This document shows positions 55,467 through 64,000 of a stretch of DNA of 64,000 nucleotides, piece after piece (position 1 is the stretch's first letter; every line of letters begins with the position of its first letter). The position numbers and the translations under genes are program-made. This DNA comes from Okapia johnstoni. Taxonomy: Eukaryota > Chordata > Mammalia > Artiodactyla > Giraffidae. The DNA lies in the NCBI GenBank assembly GCA_024291935.2, contig CM044315.1, positions 50,194,385 to 50,258,384 of the forward strand. Reading direction: 5' to 3'. Under the pieces are notes generated by a model. That model was not told the origin of the DNA, made no database searches, and saw nothing but the letters and a program-made list of their open reading frames with translations.

Positions 55467-55674
55467 CAGAAAGTGAAGTCGCTCAGTCGTGTCTGACTCT
55501 TTGCGACCCCATGGACTGTAGCCTACCAGGTTGCACTGTCCATGGGATTTTCCAGGCAAGAATACTGGAGTGGGTTGCCATTTCCTTCTCTACGAGATCT
55601 TCCTAACCCAGGGATTGAACCCGGGTCTCCCCGATTATAGGCAGACGCTTTACCGTCTGAGCCAGCAGGGAAGT
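55467..55674 (-). mobile_element. Bov-tA SINE
   Basis: GAAAGTGAAGTCGCTCAGTC, reverse Bov-A body, tRNA head (GGTCTCCCCGATTATAGGCA, GAGCCAGCAGGGAAGT). Flanks ATGGCAGC / ATGGTAGC may be a short target-site duplication. Confidence 0.94.
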
Positions 55675-55682
55675 ATGGTAGC

Positions 55683-56755
55683 CGAGTGCTTACTAAAGAG
55701 GAAAGATTCTGTGTGTTTGCTGCTCTTCTCATCCTACCCTCAAATGAGTTAGATTCACCTCAGGGTGAAAGGACGGGTTACAGGACCGACGGCTGGTACC
55801 GTAACCAAGTAATATAGTTGCTAAATGGGATCAGCTCTATGAAGTAACAGACCTTGCCAGTTGTCATCCTGGTTTCCTTAGGTAATGCAAACAGTGCCAG
55901 AGGCAATTTCTAACTGTGTTAGATGATGATTTTTTTCTCCCCACAGCAGCCTTCAATTATAGTATGCTTAAAAATGAGAGTTAATCCAGACGGAATGATC
56001 AATTGGCTAGGTAAAATTTAAAAAGTGAGTTTCATTCCAACTGAGTTACAAAGGTGATTGTAATATTTGGAAACTGTCTTTTAGTGAGAAGCTCTGGAAA
56101 AATTATAATTCTGAAATGCAGACATAATTTCCAAGATGTAGAAATGGTCATTATGTTTAAATAGATGTTTATTTGTCTCTCTTATCTCTATTTTCATATT
56201 TCTTTAGATATTTGTGTTTTCCTATCATTTAAATTTAGTGATTAAGCTGTATTTAAACTAATGCTTTGTCATTAATAGGAGGTCACCTTTAAAAAGTTGA
56301 TTCAGTAGTATGAGTTATTTGAGGACTGGAGTTGAGCTGGTTCCTATTAATAAAGACTATTTTCCTTTTCTTTTTCTAGGACAGTGGAATTAATATAATC
56401 AGTTTTGTCTCTTTGTAGTCATGACATATTCTAGGCTTAGGTAAATAAACCCAACTGAAAAATAACAGACTGGCCAGCTTTGTCTATCACTTGGCTCAAA
56501 ACTGTCATTTTTGGTTTCAACGTTATATTCATGAGCATTAGTATGAAAAGTCTCTGTCAAAGATTTGCTTCATGTGTTTTGATTGCTTTAGAATGGAAAT
56601 TTAAATACTGAATTTCAGAAATGAATTAGGAGAGGAGTGGAGAAAGTCCTGCACAAGGAGTCAGTCAGTTGGTGCTGGTCTTGGTTTGCTACCACGTATG
56701 TACCTGGACAAATCACTTTAAATTTCTTAGCATGTTTCCTTTGTTTTTATTTTTT
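55683..56755. other. No recognised feature
   Basis: AT-rich sequence with no recognised feature. Confidence 0.4.
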
Positions 56756-56761
56756 AAAAAT

Positions 56762-56982
56762 AAATTTATTTATTTATATGGGCCTCATAGGTGTCAATAT
56801 TGGTAAAGTATCTGCTTGCCAATGCAAGAGATGCAAGAGACGTGGGTTCAGTCCCTGGGTTGGGAAGATCCCCTGGAGTAGAAAATGGCAACCCACTCCA
56901 ATATTCTTGCCTAGAGAATCCCATGCACAGAGGAGCCTGGCAGGCTACAGTCCATTGAGTTACAAAGAGTTGGACATGACTG

Positions 56983-57017
<35 letters not shown>

Positions 57018-57310
57018 TTATTTGTTGGCTACTCTGGGTTTTTGTTGCTGTGTGCAGGCTTCTCATTGTGGTGACTTCTTGTTGCAGAGCACAGACTCTA
57101 GGGTGCACAGGCTTCAGTAGTTGCTGCACATGCTAGTTGCAACTCCTAGTCTCTAGGGTATGGGCTCAGTAGTTGTGGTGCATGGGCTTAATCACCCTGA
57201 GGCATGGGATGCATGAGAGATCTTCTCAGACCAGGGTTCCAGGGATTGAACCCATGTCCCCTGCATTGGCAGGAGAATTCTTAACCACTGGGCCATGTAG
57301 GAAGTTCTTC
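56762..57310 (-). mobile_element. Long CHR-type SINE, tail split by Bov-tA
   Basis: 57017-57310 has GGCTACTCTGGGTTTTTGTT, GTGACTTCTTGTTGCAGAGC, GTATGGGCTCAGTAGTTGTG and the reverse tRNA head (CCTGCATTGGCAGGAGAATT). Its A/T-rich tail (AAATTTATTTATTTAT) lies at 56762-56778, separated by the Bov-tA. ATTTATTTAT and ATTTATTTGT mark the split. Confidence 0.88.
56781..57016 (+). mobile_element. Bov-tA SINE with (AC)n tail, nested in CHR
   Basis: GGGCCTCATAGGTGTCAATA head, GGTTCAGTCCCTGGGTTGGG, Bov-A body ending TGGACATGACTGAGTACACA, then an (AC)n tract at 56986-57016 that serves as its simple-sequence tail. Confidence 0.93.
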
Positions 57311-57539
57311 CCTTGCTCTTGTAACTAAGATGGTTCGACTAGGTTGGGAAGGCCCATAGATGTCTGCTTGTCTGCCAGCTCTGATTAATTGGTAATACCT
57401 GCCTAGGGAGCTGTCCTGGCAATGAGGGTGAGCCTCTTTCAGTTGATGGGAAGACTGGGAGTGAGAGGGCCACTTATTGGCCTGTACCTGAACTCACCCA
57501 CTTCTTGGATCATTTTCTGTTTCTATTATGACTTTCATG

Positions 57540-57542
<3 letters not shown>

Positions 57543-57577
<35 letters not shown>

Positions 57578-57690
57578 CACACAACATAGCTTGTGGGATC
57601 TTAGTTATTCAGAGGGACTGAACCCAGGTCCTTGGCACTGAAAGCATGGAGTCCTAACCACTGGACTACCAGGGAATTCCCCATGACCTT
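57543..57690 (-). mobile_element. CHR-type SINE with (T)33 tail
   Basis: 33 uninterrupted T (57543-57575), then GCCACACAACATAGCTTGTG, GATCTTAGTTATTCAGAGGG, GTCCTAACCACTGGACTACC, AGGGAATTCCCC: a short CHR SINE in reverse with a long pure tail. Confidence 0.93.
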
Positions 57691-57856
57691 TATGATTTAT
57701 TCTTAATTTTTACCTCAAGAAATGTTTTCTCTCTCCTCGAAGATAATTGGAAAACTTAAGAGCAAGGAGACATAGTCTTTGAGGTCATCTAGTCAGAACT
57801 AGGCTGATGTATATAAAAGTGCTTTGTAAAATGTTGCGTACTATTTTAGTTATTTG

Positions 57857-58073
57857 AGGACAGCCTGGGTGGTGCTAGTGGTAAAGAACTCACCTGCCAA
57901 TGCAGGAGACATAATAGACGAGCGTTCGATCCCTGGGAAGATCCCTTGGAGGAGAAAATGGCAACCCAATTCAGTATTCTTGCCTGGAGAATCCTATGGA
58001 CAGAGGAACCTGGTGGGCTACAGTCCATAGCGTCACAAAGAGTTGGACACAACTAAATAGACTTAGCATGCAT
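57857..58073 (+). mobile_element. Bov-tA SINE
   Basis: CAGCCTGGGTGGTGCTAGTG head, GCGTTCGATCCCTGGGAAGA, Bov-A body ending GAGTTGGACACAACTAAATA, tail with GCATGCATGCATG. Confidence 0.92.
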
Positions 58074-58564
58074 GCATGATTAACTAATAGTTAGCTTTCC
58101 CATGTTTTTGAGGGAGGGGGCCTTCCTCCCTAATTTTCATGAAATGGTTGTTAGAGAACTGATGCAGTTTTAAAATGTAAATTTCTTAGCAGTTATTCCA
58201 CTGACATTAAATTAAGAAAATTAAGTGTTAAGTTGTACCATATGGGCAGTAAACACTGTAGATATTCAGAGAACTAGAGAGCTGGAGTCATCAGGGAATA
58301 CTGAATGAAAAGGTAGAAACCTGAACAAGGCCTAACATGGGCAGAGTTAGACAGAAGGGCATTTTCAGGTACGGGACAGAATTTGGATAAAGCATGGAAT
58401 AAGAACAAAGCACAATTTGAGGCAATAGACAGTTGGAGGCAACAGACAGGAAGTATAAACTGTTAGGTTTCAATAAGGAAAAATTTGAATTGCTAAAAAT
58501 AATATTAATTTTGATGATAGCTAGCATTTATTTACTTATTTTCCCATCAACTTTTTTTTTTTTT
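58074..58564. other. No recognised feature
   Basis: AT-rich sequence with no recognised feature. Confidence 0.4.
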
Positions 58565-58800
58565 TTAGTGCTTCCAATGTGTCAGACCCTGTTCTAGATA
58601 CTGGGGGTACAGCTTTTAGTAAAATGGACAAAAATCATTGATCTTTAGAGCTTACATCTTAGTGGGAGAAGACAGATAATAAAGCAGTAAGTGAAATATG
58701 TGGTATGTTATACAACTACCAAGGAGGAGATAATGGAGTATTAGGGATGGGCTGCAATTTTGGATACAGTGGACAGGGAAGTACTCAGTTGATGGGTAAT
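58565..58800 (-). mobile_element. L2 3' fragment
   Basis: AATGTGTCAGACCCTGTTCT, AGATACTGGGGGTACAGCTT, CTTAGTGGGAGAAGACAGAT, GGGCTGCAATTTTGGATACA, GTGGACAGGGAAG follow the reverse L2 3' region closely. Confidence 0.75.
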
Positions 58801-58829
58801 GATTGAGTAATGACCTGAATACCACATTT

Positions 58830-59025
58830 CAGGCACTCTGCTAAGCTAGTTACAGATATGAAATAATTTTAATTTTCATAGCAACTTTATGAGAGTAGGT
58901 ACTATTATTAGTCTCATTTTATAGATGAGGACCTGAAACACAGACAACCGAAGTCATCAAGAGTGCACAGCAATTAACTGTAGGAGCGGGGATTTCCACC
59001 CAGGAAGTCTGCTCTTGGAGCTTAT
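58830..59025 (+). mobile_element. MIR SINE
   Basis: TTTCAGGCACTCTGCTAAGC, TTCATAGCAACTTTATGAGA, GTAGGTACTATTATTAGTCT, TTTATAGATGAGGACCTGAA, GCACAGCAATTAACTGTAGG match MIR in order. Confidence 0.85.
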
Positions 59026-59133
59026 AATTTTAGTCTTCAAGTAGGAAAATCAAAAGTCCTTGAAAAGACTGTCAGAGGTCAAAGTATTGATAGCCTCTTA
59101 GAGCTAGAGGGCAATTTACTTATTTTCTAATCC

Positions 59134-59310
59134 AGTGGTTTTCAGAATGTATCAGAAGCACCTGGAGAGCTGGTTAAAACCTAGGTTTCTGGACCCTGTC
59201 CCACCAGTTTTTGCTCCAATAAGCCTGGGGTGAGGTCTGGGAATTTACATCCTAACAAGTTTTCAGGTGATGCAGGTGTTGATGGTTTGGGCAACTTCTG
59301 AGAAACATTG
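59134..59310 (+). mobile_element. MER5-like hAT (Charlie-type) element 1
   Basis: CCAGTGGTTTTCAGAATGTA at the left, GCACCTGGAGAGCTGGTTAA, GGTGAGGTCTGGGAATTTAC, AACAAGTTTTCAGGTGATGC, and GAGAAACATTGG at the right. This fits a MER5-type MITE with CAGTGGTT...ACCACTG-like ends. Confidence 0.75.
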
Positions 59311-59314
59311 GCTG

Positions 59315-59480
59315 GTCTGGTGGTTTGCAAACTTGGCTGCGCATCACAATCACCTGGGGAGCTTCTAAGATCTGCTCATGCCTTAATACAGGAGGTCCTG
59401 AGAGCCTGCACTTAATTGGTCTGGGCTGAGACTCTCATGGTATTAGTGAGTACATCACACATGGAGGATTAAACACCACT
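59315..59480 (+). mobile_element. MER5-like hAT element 2
   Basis: TGGTGGTTTGCAAACTTGGC, GCATCACAATCACCTGGGGA, GGTCTGGGCTGAGACTCTCA, AACACCACT at the right end. It starts about 5 bp after element 1. Confidence 0.65.
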
Positions 59481-59794
59481 CGTCTAGTTTAACTTTCATT
59501 TTACCGATAAGGAAACTGGTCTGAGGGAACAGCTTTTTTCTCTTCTGGTTTTGGCTTCTAGTATTATGCACACTGTTTCTTACTCACTCACTTGATTCTT
59601 GATTATATAAGGTCAGGGGCTGTGTTAATCTATTTGCCACATGGTCAGATGTAGCAGGGAATAGAGAATCACTAAAAGTTTTTAACCAGCAAAGTGACAT
59701 AAAGAAAGTAATATTTTAGGATAATTCATTATTCGAAAGGGTAGGATAAAGAGATTAGAGATGTGAAGATCTTCCTATTGCAGTGTTCCTGTAG
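59481..59794. other. No recognised feature
   Basis: AT-rich sequence between MER5-like elements; nothing recognised. Confidence 0.35.
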
Positions 59795-59962
59795 AGCCTT
59801 GCTACTCAAAATGTGATAGACAGCAGCAGCAGTATTACCTGGAGCTTTGTAAAACATGCAACTCTCAGGCCCCACATCAGACCTACTGGATTAGAACCCG
59901 CATTTTACAAGATCCCCAGTGATTTGTGTGCACATGGAAATTTAAGAAACACTGCCTAGAAC
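59795..59962 (+). mobile_element. MER5-like hAT element 3
   Basis: TTGCTACTCAAAATGTGATA, AGTATTACCTGGAGCTTTGT, AGGCCCCACATCAGACCTAC, ATTTTACAAGATCCCCAGTG, TTAAGAAACACTG. Same type as the two upstream elements. Confidence 0.7.
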
Positions 59963-60397
59963 ACTGTATGACTAATACCTGGGCTTATAGGGTAGCCCTA
60001 CAGGAGACTGAAAAGCAGCAGTGAATATAAATGGCTGAGCAGGTCAGCTTTTCTTTAAGCCTATTTCTTGGGATCTTTCTTTCTCCCCCTCTCCAGGATC
60101 TTGATAGGTATTCAGTGGTCAAAAAGGTTAGTTTGGCAAATAGCAGGTTAAACAAAGCTAAACAGGTTTCTTTGTGGCCAGACATCTTTTAATATGCTCA
60201 TGTGCTTTCTGAATCTCCAAGATAAAAACTGTACGGTGTAGCTGCTTCTACCTTTATTGATCATGGAAGTTAGTCTGGGGGGCATCTTCACATGTTACTA
60301 TTTTGTTGAGAATATCTTGGTAAAGATGTAATAGCCCTTTGTGACTATTAAGGTTCTAGACTTATAAGATATTCTAGCCCCTGGTCATCTTAGACTT
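59963..60397. other. No recognised feature
   Basis: AT-rich sequence with no recognised feature. Confidence 0.4.
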
Positions 60398-60407
60398 CCT
60401 AAATTTA

Positions 60408-62104
60408 ATATCTCTTGCATTCTTATACATTAATGATGAAAGATTAGAAAGAGAAATTAAGGAAACAATCCCATTTACTGTCACAACCAAAAGGATAAAA
60501 TATCTAGGGATAAACCTAGGGCCCAAAAGCCCTGTACTCAGAACTATAGGATACTGATGAAAGGAATCAAAGATGGCACAAACAGATGAGAGAGACATAT
60601 CATGTTCTTGGATTGGGACAATCAATATTGTGAAAGTGGCTGTACTACCCAAAGCAATCTAGATTCAGTGCAATCCCTGTCAAATTATCAATGGCATTTT
60701 TCTCAGAATTAGAACATAATAATTTACAATTTGTATGGAGACACAAGCAACTGCAAATAGCCAAAGCAATCTTGAGAAACAAAAATGAAGCTGGAAGTAT
60801 CAGGCTCCCTGACTTCAGACTATACTACAAGGCAGTAGTAATCAAGATAGTGTGGTAATGGCACAAAAACAGAAATATAGATCAATGGAACAGGATAGAT
60901 AGCCAAGATAAACCCACACACTTATGATCACCTAATCTATGACAACTCTCACATCTGCTACTACTACAACTACTGGAAAAACCATAGCTTTGACTATATG
61001 GACCTTTGTCAGCAAGGTGATGTCTCTGCTTTTTAATACACTGTCTAGGTTTGTCATAGCTTTTCTTCCCAGGAGCAAGCATCTTTTAATTTCATGGCAG
61101 TCACCATCCACGGTGATTTTGGAGTAGTCATGTATGGATGTGAGAGTTGGACCATAAAGAAGGCTAAGCACCAAAGAATTGATGCTTTTGAACTGTGGTG
61201 TTGGAGAAGACTCTTGAGAGTCCCTTGGATTGCAAGGAGATCAAACCAGTCAATCCTAAATGAAATAAACCCTGAATATACATTGGAAGGACTGATGCTA
61301 AAGCTGAAGCTCCAGTACTTTGGCCACCTGATGCAGAGTCGACTCATTGGAAAAGATCTGATGCTGGGAAAGATTGAAGGCAGGAGGAGAAGGGGATGAC
61401 AGATGATGAGATGGTTGGATGGCATCACTGACTCAATGCATATGAGTCTGAGCAAACTCCAGGAGATAGTGAAGCACAAGGAAGCCTGGCATGCTGCAGT
61501 TCATGGGGTTGCAAGGAGTGTAGGACATGACAGAGTGACTGGACAATAACAAATCTATGACAAAAGAGGCGAGAATATACAATGGAGAAAAGACAGTTTC
61601 TTCAACAAGTGTGCTGGAAAAACTGGACAGCTACATGTAAAAGAATCAATTTGGAACATTGTCTAACACCATACATAAAAATAACTCAAAATGGATAAAA
61701 GACCTGAACATAAGGCCAGGCACTATAAAACTTTTAGAGGAAAACATAGGAAGAACACCATATGTCCAAGCAATCTAATTCCTAGGCATATATCCAGGGA
61801 AAGCCATAATTCAAAAAGATATATGTACCCCAGTGTTCATTGCAGCAGTATTTACAATAGCCAGGACAGGGAAGGAACCTAAATGTCCATCAACAAAGAG
61901 TGGATAAAGATGATATGGTACATACGTACAATGGAATATTACTCAGCCACAAAAAGGAACAAAACAATGTCATTTTCAGAGAAGTGGATAGACCTAGAGA
62001 CTGTCATACAGAGTGAAGCAGGTCAGAAAGTGAAACAAATATCATATAATGTTGCTTATATATATTTTATATATAAATATATATATTTTTTTATTTATAT
62101 ATAA
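60408..62104 (+). pseudogene. L1 ORF2 remnant
   Basis: Translatable blocks correspond to the late RT and C-terminal part of ORF2p, including EWIKMIWYIRTMEYYSATKR in the 61883-62104 frame. The gene is 5' truncated, split by BovB, has an internal deletion and contains stops; not functional. Confidence 0.88.
60945..61551 (+). mobile_element. BovB with 5' inversion (twin-primed), inside L1
   Basis: Perfect 11-bp target-site duplication AATCTATGACA at 60934-60944 and 61552-61562. 60945-61125 is BovB in reverse (CTACTGGAAAAACCATAGCT ... GGTGATTTTGGAG). From about 61126 sense BovB runs to the 3' end with an AAC-type tail (GGACAATAAC). AACTCTCACATC at 60944-60955 is the reverse complement of 61137-61148, so the arms overlap slightly on the BovB map. 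The left arm has a small CTACTACTAC-type insertion in place of the usual sequence. Open frame 61094-61399 crosses the junction by chance. Confidence 0.93.
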
Positions 62105-62121
62105 ATTTTATTTATATATAA

Positions 62122-62163
62122 ATTTTATATGTATTTTATATATAAATAAAATACATATAAAAT
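62122..62163. repeat. AT-rich 18-bp inverted repeat in L1 3' UTR
   Basis: ATTTTATATGTATTTTAT (62122-62139), 6-nt loop ATATAA, and its reverse complement (62146-62163). It is preceded by direct copies of a TTTATATATAAATTTTA unit. Likely a local expansion within the L1 3' UTR. Confidence 0.9.
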
Positions 62164-62368
62164 AGATAACTAATGATAACCCGCTGTATAGCACAGGGAA
62201 CTCCGTGCTCTGAGGTGGCTTAAATGGAAAGGAAAACTAAAAAAGAGGGGATATATGTGTATATATATATTTATATATAACTGGTTCACTTTGATAGCAG
62301 AAACTAGCACAACATTGTAAAGCAACTATACTCCAGTAAAAAATTTTTAGAAATGTTACCTAAATTTA

Positions 62369-64000
62369 TTATCCATTACTTATCTGTCCCAGTGCCCAAC
62401 TTTTCCATCACTGGTATAGGTATGTGACTTTACTTCTGACTCACTTTCACTGGCTGAGCCCTATTTGGATAGAGTCATAGGATAGAACTATGGCTTTTGT
62501 CAGTGATGGTTTGGGGAAAGCATTCAAGAGTTGATGGTTATGGTGATGGAGATGAGGAGGAGATACTGGAGGATGTTAGGGTCACTGGTAATATGTCGAA
62601 GTTTAGACTGTGGTAGGAATAAAATCAAGAGATATGACTGAGAGTAGTTACTGAGTGAGCAAGAAGAAACAGGAAAGTTTGATTGACAATTATTAGGCAC
62701 AACATTTGTCAGCAAATTTATAGTCAAAGATAAAAAGAAGCAAATGTACAGGTCCATTTGGGAACTAGGGTTGTTTTAGGGCAGTACTAAATGGGCTCTC
62801 TACAGTTTATTTCCATTGATGCCCTTTTTGAAAATTCATGGCCCATTTTAACCTTGACAGGTTGATTTATCCCAAATTCTATGACTTATAACATACTTAA
62901 TTTTAAATTATGTTATCCAGTAAATTACCAATATCTTGGATATAATATTTAGATATACTTTCTATTAACTTTCATGTATCCTGAATATGAAGTTTCACTT
63001 TTTTAGTAGTAGAGTGCTTACTCTTCTCTTAGCCCTGGGAGGAATGAAAATATTTCTCAGTGATATACTAATACTTACTTTGGGCAGTAACCACCTCACT
63101 TTTTTTTTGTTAATAAATCAATGGGAAGTATTTTTGATTTAGGTCTGTTTCTAAATACCCAAAAGCTTTTTAATTTCCTTTTCCTGACATTTAAAAAATG
63201 TCATTTCTTAAAAAAATCAAGACATTACTGTTATTTCTATTTATGACATCAGTATAACTTTTCTTAGGAATTTTTCTCTTGAAAAATTTGATATTGCTTT
63301 AGCAAGTAAACTCAGATATGTAAATGTTTCAAATCTGATTCAGTTTCTCTTTATTGCACCCTTAGCTAAAAGAATTTTTATACTTTCAGATTAAATTTTG
63401 AAAATCAAGAAGAGTATATTGAATTAAGTAGTTTTTTTTTAATTTCAGAGACATCTAGAGGGGATAGTAAAGTTTAAACTCATTTTTCTCCATCTCTAAA
63501 ATCTATAGTTCTCAGACCACTATGATTAGAGTGATGATCCAGAGATCTTACAAGCAGCTACCATCCCAAAGAAATTCAATTTTTCTTTTTTTTTTCATTA
63601 GTTTTACTAAGACAGAAAACTAGGCTGATTCATTATAGAATTATAGAGGTTGGCAGTCTCCAGGAGGAGTACTAAGATGCTTGATGCATCCTATTGTCAG
63701 GCTAACCATGGTGGGAGATGCAGGTTAGTAGGCAACCCTGACTCATCAGCAGAGTGGGGCATGAAAGATTGTGGTAGCTGAGTGACTACCTCTGAACAGG
63801 CAAAGAGGGCTAGATGGTTACTATGGGAGCACCAGCTACTGAATTTTAGATAGCATGGGTAGCTGGTATCAACTCTACATCCTTATGGTCATAAGGAAGA
63901 GATAATAATAGAGGCAGCCATTGCCTACATGCCCAAAGTAACTCATTAATGAGCCTTACCTAACATGCTATGGGTTGCCAAAATTTATTCTAGAAAGATC
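62369..64000. other. No recognised feature
   Basis: AT-rich, apparently single-copy sequence to the right edge. T-runs at about 63100 and 63586. The open frame 62757-62524 has no domain. No repeat family or exon recognised. Confidence 0.4.

Larger units (their letters stand above)
60408..62358 (+). mobile_element. L1, 5' truncated with TSD, split by inverted BovB
   Basis: Sense L1 ORF2 from TATCTCTTGCATTCTTATAC to the 3' UTR end AAAGCAACTATACTCCAGTA. CCTAAATTTA at 60398-60407 and 62359-62368 is the likely 10-bp target-site duplication. A BovB occupies 60945-61551. At about 61760 roughly 560 bp of ORF2 present in the L1 at 21570-22943 (its 22236-22800) is missing. The 3' UTR has an AT-rich expansion at about 62050-62165. 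Confidence 0.93.

Noticed and set aside
8688..55674. Regularly recurring near-identical blocks that could suggest an array such as CRISPR
   Set aside because: They are dispersed SINE copies in both orientations with individual TSDs in a mammalian genome; no short-repeat/spacer periodicity.
56637..57074. 145-codon plus-strand open frame
   Set aside because: Runs through Bov-tA and the CA repeat; composite of repeat sequence only.
476..58073. tRNA-like segments with B-box motifs
   Set aside because: They are the tRNA-Glu-derived heads of Bov-tA and CHR SINEs, not tRNA genes; cloverleaf and acceptor pairing are not maintained.
61094..61399. 101-codon frame starting in the inverted BovB arm
   Set aside because: Crosses an inversion junction; the in-frame continuation into BovB C-terminal text is chance and lacks a complete domain.
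62050..62163. AT-rich palindromic tract as a replication origin or matrix attachment site
   Set aside because: It lies within an L1 3' UTR and is explained by local AT expansion; sequence alone gives no support for origin activity.

Overview
This is a repeat-dense, AT-rich stretch of a ruminant (bovid-type) nuclear genome, and I find no confident host protein-coding exon, rRNA or functional tRNA. The organism call rests on the repeats. There are many copies of the Bov-A / Bov-tA / BOV-A2 SINE families, nine BovB (RTE-type) LINE loci, tRNA-Glu-derived CHR-type SINEs of cetartiodactyls, and artiodactyl L1 3' ends. These sit on an older mammalian layer of MIR, L2, old L1, MER5-type hAT, MER2-type Tigger and other DNA-transposon remnants. 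The window reads as intergenic or intronic; with sequence alone I cannot say which, nor whether it is Bos, Bison, Bubalus, Ovis or Capra.

Layout. 0-4 kb: L1 3' ends, a Bov-tA and a 2 kb BovB with part of its reverse-transcriptase (RT) domain still readable. 4-15.5 kb: mostly old sequence (L2-type, MIR, MER2-like, hAT-like) with several young SINEs and a BovB 3' end. At 14.08-14.25 kb lies a small GC- and CpG-richer patch with a 9-bp array of AP-1/E-box motifs and a possible exon start; it is the only promoter-like spot I see. 15.5-19.7 kb: mainly unrecognised single-copy DNA with a 34-bp tandem duplication. 19.7-28 kb: a Bov-tA dimer, an old L1, a younger L1 with target-site duplications (TSDs), and a nearly full-length BovB (about 3.2 kb after removing a nested BOV-A2). 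28-38 kb: the most heavily layered block, with SINEs nested in LINEs, a BovB and an L1 that both carry 5' inversions, and a BovB 3' end with a clean TSD. 38.2-38.9 kb: a probable solo LTR of a ruminant endogenous retrovirus. 39-60 kb: scattered SINEs, MIR/L2, a (TC)29(AC)12 compound microsatellite, long stretches of unrecognised DNA, and three MER5-like elements close together. 60.4-62.4 kb: a plus-strand L1 interrupted by a third 5'-inverted element (BovB). 62.4-64 kb: nothing recognised.

Nothing here forms an operon or pathway. The functional theme is retrotransposition: L1 and BovB supply the autonomous machinery, the Bov-A/Bov-tA SINEs share their 3' end with BovB and so probably borrow its enzyme, and all LINE reading frames seen are truncated, frameshifted or stopped. 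The most interesting observations are three independent twin-primed (5'-inverted) LINE insertions, two of them BovB with perfect TSDs. Next come a 15-bp perfect palindrome inside an L1 that looks like a template-switch mutation, and the AP-1/E-box array with its candidate exon. Family names are assigned from remembered consensus features and in-window comparison, not from a database search; element ends without a TSD are approximate to about 10-30 bp.
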